A stretch of 64,000 nucleotides of DNA from Streptomyces sp. NBC_01016 (GTDB taxonomy: Bacteria > Actinomycetota > Actinomycetes > Streptomycetales > Streptomycetaceae), in the NCBI RefSeq assembly GCF_026341035.1, contig NZ_JAPEOQ010000001.1:2418001-2482000 (forward strand), given 5' to 3'. The notes beneath the pieces were generated by a model. It worked only from the letters and a program-made list of their open reading frames with translations. It had not been told where the DNA came from and did no database searches. Shown one piece after another: positions 16,432 to 25,419 of the stretch (position 1 is its first letter; every line of letters begins with the position of its first letter). A program made the position numbers and the translations under genes.

Positions 16432-18522
16432 GTGAGCGACACCACCGATCTGATGGGCGTGACTGCCGACAGCTCTGCTGCCGCGCCCGCCGCGTCCTCT
16501 GCGGACGCCTCCGCCGCGCCCGCCCGGCGGCGCCGCGGTACCGGCCTTGACGGCATGGTGCTGGCCGAACTGCAGCAGGTCGCATCGGGCCTCGGTATCA
16601 AGGGCACTGCGCGGATGCGCAAGAGCCAGCTGATCGAGGTCATCAAGGAGGCGCAGTCCGGGGGAGGCAATTCCCAGAGCGCCCCCGCGAAGAGCGCCGA
16701 CGCCGCAGAGACGAAGCCGAAGCGGCGGGCCACCTCGAAGGCCCGCACCGGCGACGAGTCCGCGGCCGACGCGGCGCCCGCGAAGGCGGGTGCCAAGGCG
16801 GACAAGGCCGAGGCCGCCGACGCCAAGGCGAAGAAGGCCACGGCCCAGCAGCAGATCGAGATCCCCGGCCAGGGCGCCAGTGACGAGCAGCCGGCCGGCG
16901 AGCGTCGTCGCCGCCGTGCCACGTCCGAGGCGGGCAGCCCCGAGACGGTCACCGCCGAGGCCAAGTCCGAGACGCGGCAGGACCGCCAGGACAAGCAGCA
17001 GGACCGCCAGCAGGACCGTCAGGACGGCGGCGACGGCAACAAGGGCGACGGCGGCCAGGACGGCAACCACGAGGGTCGTCGCGACCGTCGTGACCGTCAG
17101 GGCGACCGCCAGGGTGGCCGTGGTGGGCGCGACCGCGACCGTCAGGGCGACCGCGACCGTGACCGCCGCGGCGGCAAGGGCGACGACCAGGGCGGGAACA
17201 GCCAGGGCGGCGGCCGGAACAACCAGCAGGGTGGCGGCCGGAACAACCAGCAGCAGGACGACGGCTACGACGACGACGGCAGCGGCCGCCGCGGGCGCCG
17301 GGGCCGTTACCGCGACCGCCGTGGGCGTCGTGGGCGCGACGAGCCGGGCTTCGGCAACGAGCCGCAGGTCTCCGAGGACGACGTCCTGATCCCCGTCGCG
17401 GGCATCCTCGACATCCTCGACAACTACGCCTTCATCCGTACGTCGGGCTACCTGCCGGGTCCCAACGACGTCTACGTCTCCCTGGCCCAGGTCCGCAAGA
17501 ACGGCCTGCGCAAGGGTGACCACGTCACCGGTGCCGTGCGTCAGCCCAAGGACGGCGAGCGCCGCGAGAAGTTCAACGCGCTCGTCCGCCTCGACTCGGC
17601 GAACGGCATGGCGGCCGAATCCGGCCGTGGGCGCCCGGAGTTCAACAAGCTGACGCCCCTCTACCCGCAGGACCGCCTCCGCCTGGAGACGGACCCGGGT
17701 GTGCTGACGACGCGCATCATCGACCTCGTCGCGCCGATCGGTAAGGGCCAGCGTGGTCTGATCGTGGCCCCGCCGAAGACCGGCAAGACCATGATCCTTC
17801 AGGCCATCGCCAACGCGATCACGGTGAACAACCCCGAGTGCCACCTGATGGTCGTCCTCGTCGACGAGCGTCCGGAAGAGGTCACCGACATGCAGCGGTC
17901 GGTGAAGGGCGAGGTCATCTCCTCGACCTTCGACCGTCCGGCCGAGGACCACACCACGGTCGCCGAGCTCGCCATCGAGCGCGCCAAGCGCCTCGTGGAG
18001 CTGGGTCACGACGTCGTCGTGCTGCTCGACTCGATCACCCGCCTGGGCCGCGCGTACAACCTCGCGGCGCCGGCCTCCGGCCGCATCCTGTCCGGTGGTG
18101 TCGACTCGACCGCCCTGTACCCGCCGAAGCGCTTCTTCGGTGCGGCCCGCAACATCGAGGACGGCGGTTCGCTGACCATCCTCGCCACCGCGCTGGTGGA
18201 CACCGGGTCCCGCATGGACGAGGTCATCTTCGAGGAGTTCAAGGGCACCGGCAACGCCGAGCTCAAGCTCGACCGCAAGCTCGCCGACAAGCGCATCTTC
18301 CCGGCGGTGGACGTGGACGCGTCCGGTACCCGTAAGGAAGAGATCCTGCTCGGCAGCGACGAGCTGGCGATCACCTGGAAGCTGCGTCGCGTGCTGCACG
18401 CGCTCGACCAGCAGCAGGCGATCGAGCTGCTGCTCGACAAGATGAAGCAGACGAAGTCCAACGCGGAGTTCCTGCTGCAGATCCAGAAGACGACGCCGAC
18501 GCCGGGCAACGGCAACGACTGA
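16432..18522 (+). CDS. rho: Transcription termination factor Rho
   Basis: 696 aa, far longer than the 419 aa of E. coli Rho. Rho_N/SAP-like domain at about 36-75 ([19 protein letters not shown]), then a disordered insertion to about 305: first Ala/Lys-rich, then Arg/Asp/Gly/Gln-rich with GGGRNNQQ repeats. The cold-shock RNA-binding domain follows ([20 protein letters not shown]), then the RecA-like ATPase with Walker A APPKTGKT near 445, [11 protein letters not shown] and the [16 protein letters not shown] loop. GTG 16432 is chosen because GGGAAGGA lies upstream and the protein starts cleanly there. Large Rho insertions are usual in actinobacteria. Confidence 0.97.
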   Translation: MSDTTDLMGVTADSSAAAPAASSADASAAPARRRRGTGLDGMVLAELQQVASGLGIKGTARMRKSQLIEVIKEAQSGGGNSQSAPAKSADAAETKPKRRATSKARTGDESAADAAPAKAGAKADKAEAADAKAKKATAQQQIEIPGQGASDEQPAGERRRRRATSEAGSPETVTAEAKSETRQDRQDKQQDRQQDRQDGGDGNKGDGGQDGNHEGRRDRRDRQGDRQGGRGGRDRDRQGDRDRDRRGGKGDDQGGNSQGGGRNNQQGGGRNNQQQDDGYDDDGSGRRGRRGRYRDRRGRRGRDEPGFGNEPQVSEDDVLIPVAGILDILDNYAFIRTSGYLPGPNDVYVSLAQVRKNGLRKGDHVTGAVRQPKDGERREKFNALVRLDSANGMAAESGRGRPEFNKLTPLYPQDRLRLETDPGVLTTRIIDLVAPIGKGQRGLIVAPPKTGKTMILQAIANAITVNNPECHLMVVLVDERPEEVTDMQRSVKGEVISSTFDRPAEDHTTVAELAIERAKRLVELGHDVVVLLDSITRLGRAYNLAAPASGRILSGGVDSTALYPPKRFFGAARNIEDGGSLTILATALVDTGSRMDEVIFEEFKGTGNAELKLDRKLADKRIFPAVDVDASGTRKEEILLGSDELAITWKLRRVLHALDQQQAIELLLDKMKQTKSNAEFLLQIQKTTPTPGNGND

Positions 18523-18540
18523 CGCTTCACCGGGATCCAG

Positions 18541-18583
18541 GGGCTGGGCCCCGCCGCTTCGTGCGGCGGGGCCCAGCCCTTTT
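18541..18583 (+). terminator. Intrinsic terminator after rho
   Basis: Perfect 17-bp stem GGGCTGGGCCCCGCCGC / GCGGCGGGGCCCAGCCC with a TTCGT loop and TTTT tail, starting 18 nt after the rho stop. Between here and 18864 I see only promoter-like sequence (TATAAG near 18652). Confidence 0.92.
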
Positions 18584-18864
18584 CCATGCCTGGTCGGAGC
18601 CTGGTCGCAGCGATTCGGGGCACTCGTGGGCCAGAGACCTTCACCACACGTATAAGGATCTGTGCCCTCTGTGAAGCATGTGGCACATGGGCGTGAAAGT
18701 GCAGGTGAGAGGCTTGCGGGTCGTTGGTACCGCTACGTACCGTCGCATTTCCGTCCCGGAATGCGCACACGTGTTTGTGCAACCCTTCTTGGCGGTCCGC
18801 CGTCACACCGAGTGAACGAACAAGCGGACCGAAGGATCAGAAGCAGACGAACCTGCGAGGAGTT

Positions 18865-19968
18865 ATGCCGGAACGTGACAGCAAGCCCGGGCGCCACCGC
18901 GGCGCCAAGGGCAGCCGCCGCAAACCGCGCAGTGGGCGCAGCAAGGCGCTGCGGATCGCGGCGTGGAGCGCCGCGGGCGTCGTCGTCCTCGGTGGAACCG
19001 GCCTGGGGTACGTCTACTTCCAGCTCAACGGCAACATCAAGAGTGTCGACATCGACTCGCAGCTGGGCACCGACCGTCCGCAGAACGTGGACAACGGCTC
19101 CGAGGACATCCTCGTCCTCGGCTCCGACACCCGGGCCGGCGACAACGAGAAGGTCGGCGGCGGTGCCGACGAGGGCTCCGCGCGCTCGGACACCGCGATG
19201 GTCGTCCACGTCTACAAGGGCCACAAGCGGGCCAGCGTCGTCTCCATCCCCAGGGACACGCTCATCGACCGCCCCTCGTGCACCGACAAGGACGGCAACG
19301 AGTACCCGGCGCAGAACGAGGTCATGTTCAACTCCGCGTACTCGACGGGCGGCGCGGCCTGCGCGGTGAAGACCGTCGAGTCCCTGAGCGGAATCCGCAT
19401 GGACCACTACGTGGAGGTCGACTTCAGCGGCTTCCAGAAGCTGATCGACGACCTCGGCGGCGTGAAGGTCACCACCACGAAGGCGATCAACGACCCCGAC
19501 AGCCATCTGAACCTCGACGCGGGCACGCACACGCTCAGCGGCGAGCAGTCGCTCGGCCTCGTCCGCACCCGGCACGGCGTCGGCGACGGCAGTGACCTGG
19601 GGCGCATCCAGCTCCAGCAGGCGTTCATGAAGGCCCTGATGGACCAGATCAAGAGCGTCGGCGTCTTCACCAGCCCGAGCAAGCTGTACGCGCTCGCGAA
19701 CACCGCCACGAAGACGGTGACCACGGACTCGCAGCTGGCCTCGGTCAAAGACCTGACCTCGTTCGCGAGCGGGCTCAAGGGCATCGGCTCCGGCGACATG
19801 AACATGGTGACGCTGCCCGTGCAGTACGACCCGAACGACGCCAACCGCGTGCTCCTGGACAAGACCAACGCGAGCAAGGTCTGGAAGGCCCTCGAGTCCG
19901 ACAGGACCATCCCGAAGTCGGCCACGAAGGACTCCGCCAAGGGCTCCGCCGACAGCGTCGTGAAGTAG
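18865..19968 (+). CDS. LCP-family (LytR-CpsA-Psr) cell-wall glycopolymer ligase
   Basis: 367 aa. A basic N-terminus of about 30 residues, one membrane helix (IAAWSAAGVVVLGGTGLGYV) near 31-52, then an extracellular LCP domain: ILVLGSDTRAGD, RSDTAMVVHV, VVSIPRDTLID with the catalytic Arg, VDFSGFQKLIDDLGGV and LVRTRHG. LCP enzymes transfer undecaprenyl-linked teichoic acids or other glycopolymers onto peptidoglycan. ATG 18865 follows GCGAGGAG; the frame is open further upstream without similarity. A WecA/TagO-type transferase gene lies 6 kb away and may feed the same pathway. Confidence 0.93.
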   Translation: MPERDSKPGRHRGAKGSRRKPRSGRSKALRIAAWSAAGVVVLGGTGLGYVYFQLNGNIKSVDIDSQLGTDRPQNVDNGSEDILVLGSDTRAGDNEKVGGGADEGSARSDTAMVVHVYKGHKRASVVSIPRDTLIDRPSCTDKDGNEYPAQNEVMFNSAYSTGGAACAVKTVESLSGIRMDHYVEVDFSGFQKLIDDLGGVKVTTTKAINDPDSHLNLDAGTHTLSGEQSLGLVRTRHGVGDGSDLGRIQLQQAFMKALMDQIKSVGVFTSPSKLYALANTATKTVTTDSQLASVKDLTSFASGLKGIGSGDMNMVTLPVQYDPNDANRVLLDKTNASKVWKALESDRTIPKSATKDSAKGSADSVVK

Positions 19969-20133
19969 CCGCGAAGCAACGACGACCCCTTCTGGGAGGG
20001 CCGGGAATACTTCCGGGCCCTTCTCGGTTTTGGGGGATACGGCCAGTCCTGGCAGACTGGTACGTCGGTCCCGGTTCACGCTCCCGCATCCCGCGTCAGC
20101 GACCCGGCGCCCTCCATGAACCTAGGAGACACC

Positions 20134-20355
20134 TTGAAGCGCGACATCCACCCCGAGTACGTCGAGACGCAGGTCTCTTGCACCTGTGGCGCGTCGTTCA
20201 CCACCCGTAGCACCATCTCGTCCGGCACCGTCCGTGCCGAGGTCTGCTCCGAGTGCCACCCGTTCTACACGGGCAAGCAGAAGATCCTCGACACCGGTGG
20301 CCGTGTGGCCCGCTTCGAGGCCCGCTTCGGCAAGGCTGCCGCTGCCAACAAGTAG
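20134..20355 (+). CDS. rpmE: 50S ribosomal protein L31 (zinc-binding form)
   Basis: 73 aa. Begins [18 protein letters not shown] and has CxC plus CSEC (the C+ zinc form), with [23 protein letters not shown] at 20134 is chosen because TAGGAG precedes it at good distance and L31 always starts with KRDIHP; an in-frame ATG at 20116 would add six residues. Streptomyces usually carries a second, zinc-free L31 elsewhere under Zur control. Confidence 0.96.
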   Translation: MKRDIHPEYVETQVSCTCGASFTTRSTISSGTVRAEVCSECHPFYTGKQKILDTGGRVARFEARFGKAAAANK

Positions 20356-20364
20356 CGGAGCTCC

Positions 20365-20417
20365 AGCGCCGGTCCACGGTGCCCCTGTTTTCGCGGGGGC
20401 ACCGGGACCGGCGCTTT
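20365..20417 (+). terminator. Hairpin terminator after rpmE
   Basis: AGCGCCGGTCC and GGTGCCCC pair with GGGGCACC and GGACCGGCGCT, followed by TT. Very stable, begins 10 nt after rpmE and ends 44 nt before prfA, so it may attenuate read-through into prfA. Confidence 0.75.
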
Positions 20418-20460
20418 GCGGTGCAGCCCCTTTTGACCCCCGTAACTGCAGGAGCCGGAG

Positions 20461-21537
20461 ATGTTCGAGGCCGTCGAGGAACTGATCGGTGAGCACGCCG
20501 ATCTGGAGCAGAAGCTCGCGGACCCCTCGGTCCACGCCGACCAGGCGAACGCGCGCAAGCTCAACAAGCGCTACGCCGAGCTGACCCCGATCGTCGCCAC
20601 CTACCGCTCCTGGAAGCAGACCGGGGACGACGTCGAGACGGCCAAGGAATTCGCCGCCGACGACCCGGACTTCGCGGCCGAGGTCAAGGACCTCGAGCAG
20701 CAGCGCGAGGAGATCACCGAGAAGCTGCGGCTCCTGCTGGTGCCCCGCGACCCGTCCGACGACAAGGACGTGATCCTCGAGGTCAAGGCCGGCGCCGGTG
20801 GCGACGAGTCCGCCTTGTTCGCCGGTGACCTGCTGCGCATGTACCTGCGCTACGCCGAGCGCGTCGGCTGGAAGACCGAGATCATCGACGCCACCGAGTC
20901 CGAGCTGGGCGGCTACAAGGACGTCCAGGTCGCCGTGAAGACCAAGGGCGGGAACGGCGCGACCGAGCCCGGCCAGGGTGTCTGGGCCCGCCTGAAGTAC
21001 GAGGGCGGCGTGCACCGCGTGCAGCGTGTGCCCTCGACCGAGTCGCAGGGCCGCATCCACACCTCCGCCGCCGGCGTGCTGGTCACGCCCGAGGCCGAGG
21101 AGGTCGACGTCGAGATCCACGCGAACGATCTGCGCATCGACGTGTACCGCTCCTCGGGCCCCGGCGGGCAGTCCGTCAACACGACCGACTCCGCCGTCCG
21201 CATCACGCACATCCCCACCGGCGTCGTGGCTTCCTGCCAGAACGAGAAGTCCCAGCTGCAGAACAAGGAGCAGGCGATGCGTATCCTGCGCTCCAGGCTC
21301 CTCGCAGCGGCGCAGGAGGAAGCGGAGAAGAACGCCGCCGACGCCCGCCGCAGCCAGGTCCGCACCGTCGACCGCTCCGAGAAGATCCGTACGTACAACT
21401 TCCCGGAGAACCGCATCTCGGACCACCGTGTCGGCTTCAAGGCCTACAACTTGGACCAGGTGCTCGACGGCGAGCTCGACCCCGTGATCCAGGCGTGCGT
21501 CGACGCGGACTCGGCCGCCAAGCTCGCCGCCGCGTAG
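20461..21537 (+). CDS. prfA: Peptide chain release factor 1
   Basis: 358 aa class-I release factor for UAA/UAG. The catalytic GGQ lies in [16 protein letters not shown] near residue 240, the target of PrmC methylation encoded next door. The stop-codon recognition loop region ([14 protein letters not shown]) is of the RF1 PxT type. ATG 20461 follows GCAGGAGCCGGAG. Followed by prmC after 46 nt. Confidence 0.97.
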   Translation: MFEAVEELIGEHADLEQKLADPSVHADQANARKLNKRYAELTPIVATYRSWKQTGDDVETAKEFAADDPDFAAEVKDLEQQREEITEKLRLLLVPRDPSDDKDVILEVKAGAGGDESALFAGDLLRMYLRYAERVGWKTEIIDATESELGGYKDVQVAVKTKGGNGATEPGQGVWARLKYEGGVHRVQRVPSTESQGRIHTSAAGVLVTPEAEEVDVEIHANDLRIDVYRSSGPGGQSVNTTDSAVRITHIPTGVVASCQNEKSQLQNKEQAMRILRSRLLAAAQEEAEKNAADARRSQVRTVDRSEKIRTYNFPENRISDHRVGFKAYNLDQVLDGELDPVIQACVDADSAAKLAAA

Positions 21538-21583
21538 AACCGCACCGCCCGCCCCGTACGACAGCTCAGCCCGGAGGAACAGC

Positions 21584-22465
21584 GTGCAGCAACATTTTGG
21601 GGGGCGACCCCCGAACCCCCGCAGCGTGCTGCTCGCGGAAGTGGCCCAGGCCACTCAGCGGCTTGCCGACGCCGGCGTGCCCTCGCCGCGCAATGACGCG
21701 GAGGAGCTCGCGTCCTTCGTGCACGGCGTCAAGCGGGGCGAGCTGCACTCCGTCAAGGACGCGGACTTCGACGCCCGGTACTGGGAGGCGATCGCGCGCC
21801 GCGAGGCCCGCGAGCCGCTCCAGCACATCACCGGGCACGCCTACTTCCGCTATCTGGAGCTCCAGGTCGGTCCCGGTGTGTTCGTGCCGCGCCCGGAGAC
21901 CGAGTCGGTCGTCGGCTGGGCCATAGACGCCGTGCGCGCGATGGATGTCGTCGAGCCGCTGATCGTCGATCTGTGCTCCGGCTCCGGCGCCATCGCGCTC
22001 GCGCTGGCCCAGGAGGTGCCGCGCTCGCGCGTGCACGCCGTGGAGCTGTCCGAGGACGCGCTCAAATGGACGCGCAAGAACGTCGAGGGGTCCAGGGTCG
22101 ACCTGCGCCAGGGCGACGCCCTGACGGCCTTCCCCGACCTCGACGGCCAGGTCGATCTCGTCATCTCCAACCCGCCGTACATCCCGCTCACCGAGTGGGA
22201 GTACGTCGCCCCCGAGGCCCGTGACTACGACCCGGACCTCGCCCTGTTCTCCGGCGAGGACGGGCTCGACCTGATCCGTGGCATCGAGCGCACCGCCCAC
22301 CGCCTCCTGCGCCCCGGCGGCATCGTCGTCATCGAGCACGCGGACACGCAGGGCGGCCAGGTGCCGTGGATCTTCACCGAGGAGCGGGGCTGGGCGGACG
22401 CCGCCGACCACCCCGACCTCAACAACCGCCCGAGGTTCGCGACGGCCCGCAAGGCGCTGCCGTGA
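21584..22465 (+). CDS. prmC: Release-factor glutamine N5-methyltransferase
   Basis: 293 aa. Methylates the Gln of the GGQ motif in release factors. N-terminal helical domain, then HITGHAYFRYLELQVGPGVFVPRPETE, the SAM loop VDLCSGSGAIALALA and the catalytic NPPY motif in LVISNPPYIPL. The GTG at 21584 has a strong GGAGGA site, but residues 2-13 (QQHFGGRPPNPR) are encoded by a dispersed repeat; GTG 21626, where the conserved LLAEVAQATQRL begins, may be the original start. Its stop overlaps a tiny ORF by GTGA. Confidence 0.95.
   Translation: MQQHFGGRPPNPRSVLLAEVAQATQRLADAGVPSPRNDAEELASFVHGVKRGELHSVKDADFDARYWEAIARREAREPLQHITGHAYFRYLELQVGPGVFVPRPETESVVGWAIDAVRAMDVVEPLIVDLCSGSGAIALALAQEVPRSRVHAVELSEDALKWTRKNVEGSRVDLRQGDALTAFPDLDGQVDLVISNPPYIPLTEWEYVAPEARDYDPDLALFSGEDGLDLIRGIERTAHRLLRPGGIVVIEHADTQGGQVPWIFTEERGWADAADHPDLNNRPRFATARKALP
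21594..21624 (+). repeat. Dispersed G/C-block repeat, overlapping the prmC start
   Basis: TTTTGGGGGGCGACCCCCG followed by AACCCCCGC. A related block, GGGGGCTGACCCCAGACCCC, is at 30304 between atpH and atpA. The unit folds as a short GGGGG/CCCCC hairpin. Confidence 0.5.
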
Positions 22466-22539
22466 CCGACGCGTTGTCCATTGAGTTTGACGAATTCGAG
22501 CGATCCGCAGACCAGCACATCGAGCAGGAGGCCCGCTAG
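22462..22539 (+). CDS. Candidate 25-residue coupled micro-ORF between prmC and the Sua5 gene
   Basis: GTG at 22462 overlaps the prmC stop (GTGA), and the ORF ends TAG directly before the ATG at 22540. It encodes an acidic peptide beginning MTDALSIEFDEFERSADQ. The ribosome site of the next gene (GCAGGAGGCCC) lies inside it, so translating it would couple prmC to the downstream gene. Third positions are about 80% G/C, lower than neighbours. It may only be a coupling device; no function is known to me. Confidence 0.35.
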   Translation: MTDALSIEFDEFERSADQHIEQEAR

Positions 22540-23187
22540 ATGGCACGGCGTTACGACACCAACGACGCAGTCGACCGCGCTACCGGCCTGCGTGAAGCCG
22601 CCTCCGCAGTCCGCCGCGGCGAGCTGGTCGTGCTGCCCACCGACACCGTGTACGGCATCGGTGCCGACGCCTTCACGCCGGAGGCGGTCGGTGACCTCCT
22701 GGAGGCCAAGGGCCGTGGCCGCAACATGCCGACGCCGGTGGTCATCCCCTCGCCGAACACGCTGCACGGGCTCGTCACGGACTTCTCCGAGATGGCCTGG
22801 GAACTGGTCGACGCGTTCTGGCCGGGCGGCCTGACCCTCGTCGCCAAGCAGCAGCCGTCGCTGCAGTGGGACCTCGGCAGCACCCGTGGCACCGTCGCGG
22901 TCCGCATGCCGCTGCACCCCGTCGCCATCGAACTGCTCACCGAGGTCGGCCCGATGGCGCTCTCCTCCGCGAACCTGACCGGCCACCCGGCACCCGAGGA
23001 CTGCGACGCCGCGCAGGAGATGCTCGGCGACTCCGTCTCCGTCTACCTCGACGGGGGGCCGACGCCCGGCAACATCCCGTCATCCATCGTCGACGTCACC
23101 GGCAAGGTCCCGGTCCTGCTGCGCGAGGGCGCGCTGACCGCGGACGAGCTGCGCAAGGTCGTACCCGACCTCGAGGTGGCGAATTGA
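22540..23187 (+). CDS. L-threonylcarbamoyladenylate synthase (Sua5/YciO/YrdC family)
   Basis: 215 aa. Makes threonylcarbamoyl-AMP from threonine, bicarbonate and ATP, the first step of tRNA t6A modification at position 37. The YrdC fold motifs are present: RRGELVVLPTDTVYGIGADAF, KGRGRNMPTPVVI, FWPGGLTLVAK, TVAVRMPLHP and PMALSSANLTG. It lacks the extra C-terminal Sua5 domain, so it is the short TsaC-like form. The stop overlaps the following TTG start (TTGA). Confidence 0.94.
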   Translation: MARRYDTNDAVDRATGLREAASAVRRGELVVLPTDTVYGIGADAFTPEAVGDLLEAKGRGRNMPTPVVIPSPNTLHGLVTDFSEMAWELVDAFWPGGLTLVAKQQPSLQWDLGSTRGTVAVRMPLHPVAIELLTEVGPMALSSANLTGHPAPEDCDAAQEMLGDSVSVYLDGGPTPGNIPSSIVDVTGKVPVLLREGALTADELRKVVPDLEVAN

Positions 23188-23846
23188 CAGCCCCTGAGAC
23201 GGGGCGTGGCATAGGCAACGGGTACGTACGCACGCCGGCACTCCCCGGCGACACCTTCCGCATCCTCCACGTCAGCACCGGCAATGTGTGCCGCTCGCCG
23301 ATCACCGAGCGGCTGACGAGGCATGCCCTCGCGGACCGGCTCGGCGCGCCGCTCGCCGGCGGTCTCGTCGTGGAGAGCGCGGGCACCTGGGGCCACGAGG
23401 GCGCGCCCATGGAGGCCAACGCGGAAACGGTCCTGGCCGACTTCGGCGCGGACGCCTCCGGCTTCGTGGGCCGTGAGCTCCTCGACGACCACGTCATAAG
23501 GGCCGACCTGGTCCTGACCGCGACCCGCGACCACCGTGCGCAGGTCATCTCCATGGGCCACAGCGCGGGCCTGCGCACGTTCACGCTGAAGGAGTTCACG
23601 CGGCTCGTGCAGGCCATAGACCCGGCCACGCTTCCGGATCCCCTGGAGTCGGGTGTGGTCGAGCGTGCGCGGTCCCTGGTGCGGGCCGCTGCCGCGCTCC
23701 GGGGGTGGCTGCTGGCTCCCTCCGTGGAGGCGGACGAGGTGTACGACCCGTACGGGGCACCGCTGCCGTTCTTCCAGTCGGTGGGCGGCGAGATCCATGA
23801 GGCCCTGGACCCGGTGGTCACGGCCTTGACGGGCGTCAAGAAGTAG
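23184..23846 (+). CDS. Low-molecular-weight protein tyrosine phosphatase family, nucleophile Cys replaced by Ser
   Basis: 220 aa. The LMW-PTP P-loop normally reads C-x4-C-R-S; here it reads STGNVCRSP, placing Ser31 at the nucleophile position while the second Cys (Cys36) and Arg37 remain. The general-acid loop YDPYGAP (Asp188) is kept. An N-terminal extension of about 25 residues and a long middle are usual in the actinobacterial subgroup. The TTG at 23184 overlaps the previous stop (TTGA). It may be a phosphate-binding pseudophosphatase or use an unusual mechanism. Followed by a glyA paralogue across a dispersed repeat. Confidence 0.85.
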   Translation: MTAPETGRGIGNGYVRTPALPGDTFRILHVSTGNVCRSPITERLTRHALADRLGAPLAGGLVVESAGTWGHEGAPMEANAETVLADFGADASGFVGRELLDDHVIRADLVLTATRDHRAQVISMGHSAGLRTFTLKEFTRLVQAIDPATLPDPLESGVVERARSLVRAAAALRGWLLAPSVEADEVYDPYGAPLPFFQSVGGEIHEALDPVVTALTGVKK

Positions 23847-23890
23847 CTCCGCTCAGGCCCCCCGAAACGTTTACGCCCCATGCCTCGATC

Positions 23891-23936
23891 CAGCCCCGCC
23901 GGCGTTTGAGGCGCGGGGTCCGGGGCGGAGCCCCGT
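23891..23936 (+). repeat. Dispersed intergenic repeat, copy 3
   Basis: CAGCCCCGCCGGCGTTTGAG then GCGCGGGGTCCGGGGCGGAG. Nearly identical to copy 1 at 915. Lies 45 nt after the phosphatase stop. Confidence 0.75.
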
Positions 23937-24017
23937 GGCGTGACGCCGGGCGGGCGCAACGACGCGGATCTACATTGGAAGGCACTTACCTCCCCGACGC
24001 GAGGCCCGGAGCCGACC

Positions 24018-25280
24018 ATGCCGGTGATGACACAACCCGCAGCCACAGCGGAGCTACTGCGGCAGGACCCCGAACTGGCCGAGATCCTCCTCGGGGAGAC
24101 CGCCCGCCAGGCGGACTCCCTCCAGCTCATCGCCGCGGAGAACTTCACGTCGCCCGCGGTCCTCGCCGCCCTCGGCTCCCCGCTCGCCAACAAGTACGCG
24201 GAGGGCTACCCCGGCGCCCGCCACCACGGCGGCTGCGAACTCGTCGACGTCGCCGAACGCCTCGCGATCGACCGCGCCAAGGCCCTCTTCGGCGCCGAAC
24301 ACGTCAACGTACAGGCGCACAGCGGCTCTTCGGCCGTGCTCGCCGCGTACGCCGTACTGCTGAAGCCCGGCGACACCGTCCTCGCGATGGGCCTGCCGTC
24401 CGGCGGCCACCTCACGCACGGCTCACCGGCCAACTTCTCCGGCCGCTGGTTCGACTTCGTGCCGTACGGCGTCGACGCGGAGAGCGGGCTCATCGACTAC
24501 GAGCAGGTCCGCGCCGCGGCCCGCGCCCACCGCCCCAAGGCCATCGTGTGCGGCTCGATCTCGTACCCCCGGCACATCGACTACGCCGCCTTCCGGGAGA
24601 TCGCCGACGACGTGGGCGCCCACCTCATCGCCGACGCCGCGCACCCGATCGGCCTGGTCGCCGGGGGAGCGGCCCCGAATCCGGTCCCGTACGCGGACAT
24701 CGTCTGCGCCACCACGCACAAGGTGCTGCGCGGGCCGCGCGGCGGGATGCTGCTGTGCGCGGCCGAGCTGGCAGACCGCGTCGACCGGGCCGTCTTCCCC
24801 TTCACCCAGGGCGGCGCCCAGATGCACACGATCGCCGCGAAGGCCGTCGCGTTCGGGGAGGCTGCGCGCCCCGCCTTCACCGCGTACGCCCATCAGGTCG
24901 TCGCCAACGCGCGGCTGCTCGCGGGTGCGCTCGCCGCGGAGGGCTTCGGCATCACCACCGGCGGAACCGACACCCATCTGCTGACCGTGGACCCGGCCCC
25001 GCTCGGCGTCGCGGGCGCGGTGGCGCGTGGCCGGCTCGCCTCTGCGGGCATGATCCTCGACACATGCGCGTTGCCCTACGAGGGTGGTCGCGGCCTGCGC
25101 CTCGGCACCGCCGCCGTCACCACACAGGGCATGGGTGAAGGAGAGATGGCCCGCATCGCGGTGCTCCTGTCGGGTGTCGTACGTGACGTTCTCGACGTCC
25201 GCACGGTGCGTGAAGAGGTGCGCCAACTGGCCGGAAGATTCCCCCCGTACCCCGCCTGGAACGGGGTAGGAGAGCGGTAG
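24018..25280 (+). CDS. glyA: Serine hydroxymethyltransferase (paralogue)
   Basis: 420 aa PLP enzyme interconverting serine and glycine with tetrahydrofolate. SHMT signatures: LQLIAAENFTSPAVLAALGS, NKYAEGYPGARHHGGCE, the PLP-site HIIADAAHP-type segment AHLIADAAHPIGLV, and the PLP lysine in TTHKVLRGPRGGM. It is recognisably an SHMT but looks divergent from the usual housekeeping form (for example QAHSGSSAVLAAYAVLLKPGD), so a second glyA elsewhere is likely. ATG 24018 is chosen; ATG 24027 is an in-frame alternative. Confidence 0.93.
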   Translation: MPVMTQPAATAELLRQDPELAEILLGETARQADSLQLIAAENFTSPAVLAALGSPLANKYAEGYPGARHHGGCELVDVAERLAIDRAKALFGAEHVNVQAHSGSSAVLAAYAVLLKPGDTVLAMGLPSGGHLTHGSPANFSGRWFDFVPYGVDAESGLIDYEQVRAAARAHRPKAIVCGSISYPRHIDYAAFREIADDVGAHLIADAAHPIGLVAGGAAPNPVPYADIVCATTHKVLRGPRGGMLLCAAELADRVDRAVFPFTQGGAQMHTIAAKAVAFGEAARPAFTAYAHQVVANARLLAGALAAEGFGITTGGTDTHLLTVDPAPLGVAGAVARGRLASAGMILDTCALPYEGGRGLRLGTAAVTTQGMGEGEMARIAVLLSGVVRDVLDVRTVREEVRQLAGRFPPYPAWNGVGER

Positions 25281-25419
25281 AACACCCCTTGCGCCGCACC
25301 AGTGCACCTCTGGAACCGTCAGCCGTGCAACCATCGTCGCTACCCGGAAGTCCCCAACCCTAAGCACGCGAGACTAGGGTGTGGGGCTGAGATGGCCAGC
25401 GATACCTGTGGGGAAGCCC

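Noticed and set aside
16288..18399. 703-codon minus-strand frame opposite rho
   Set aside because: Val/Ala/Leu low-complexity product created by the Arg/Asp/Gly codons of the rho insertion.
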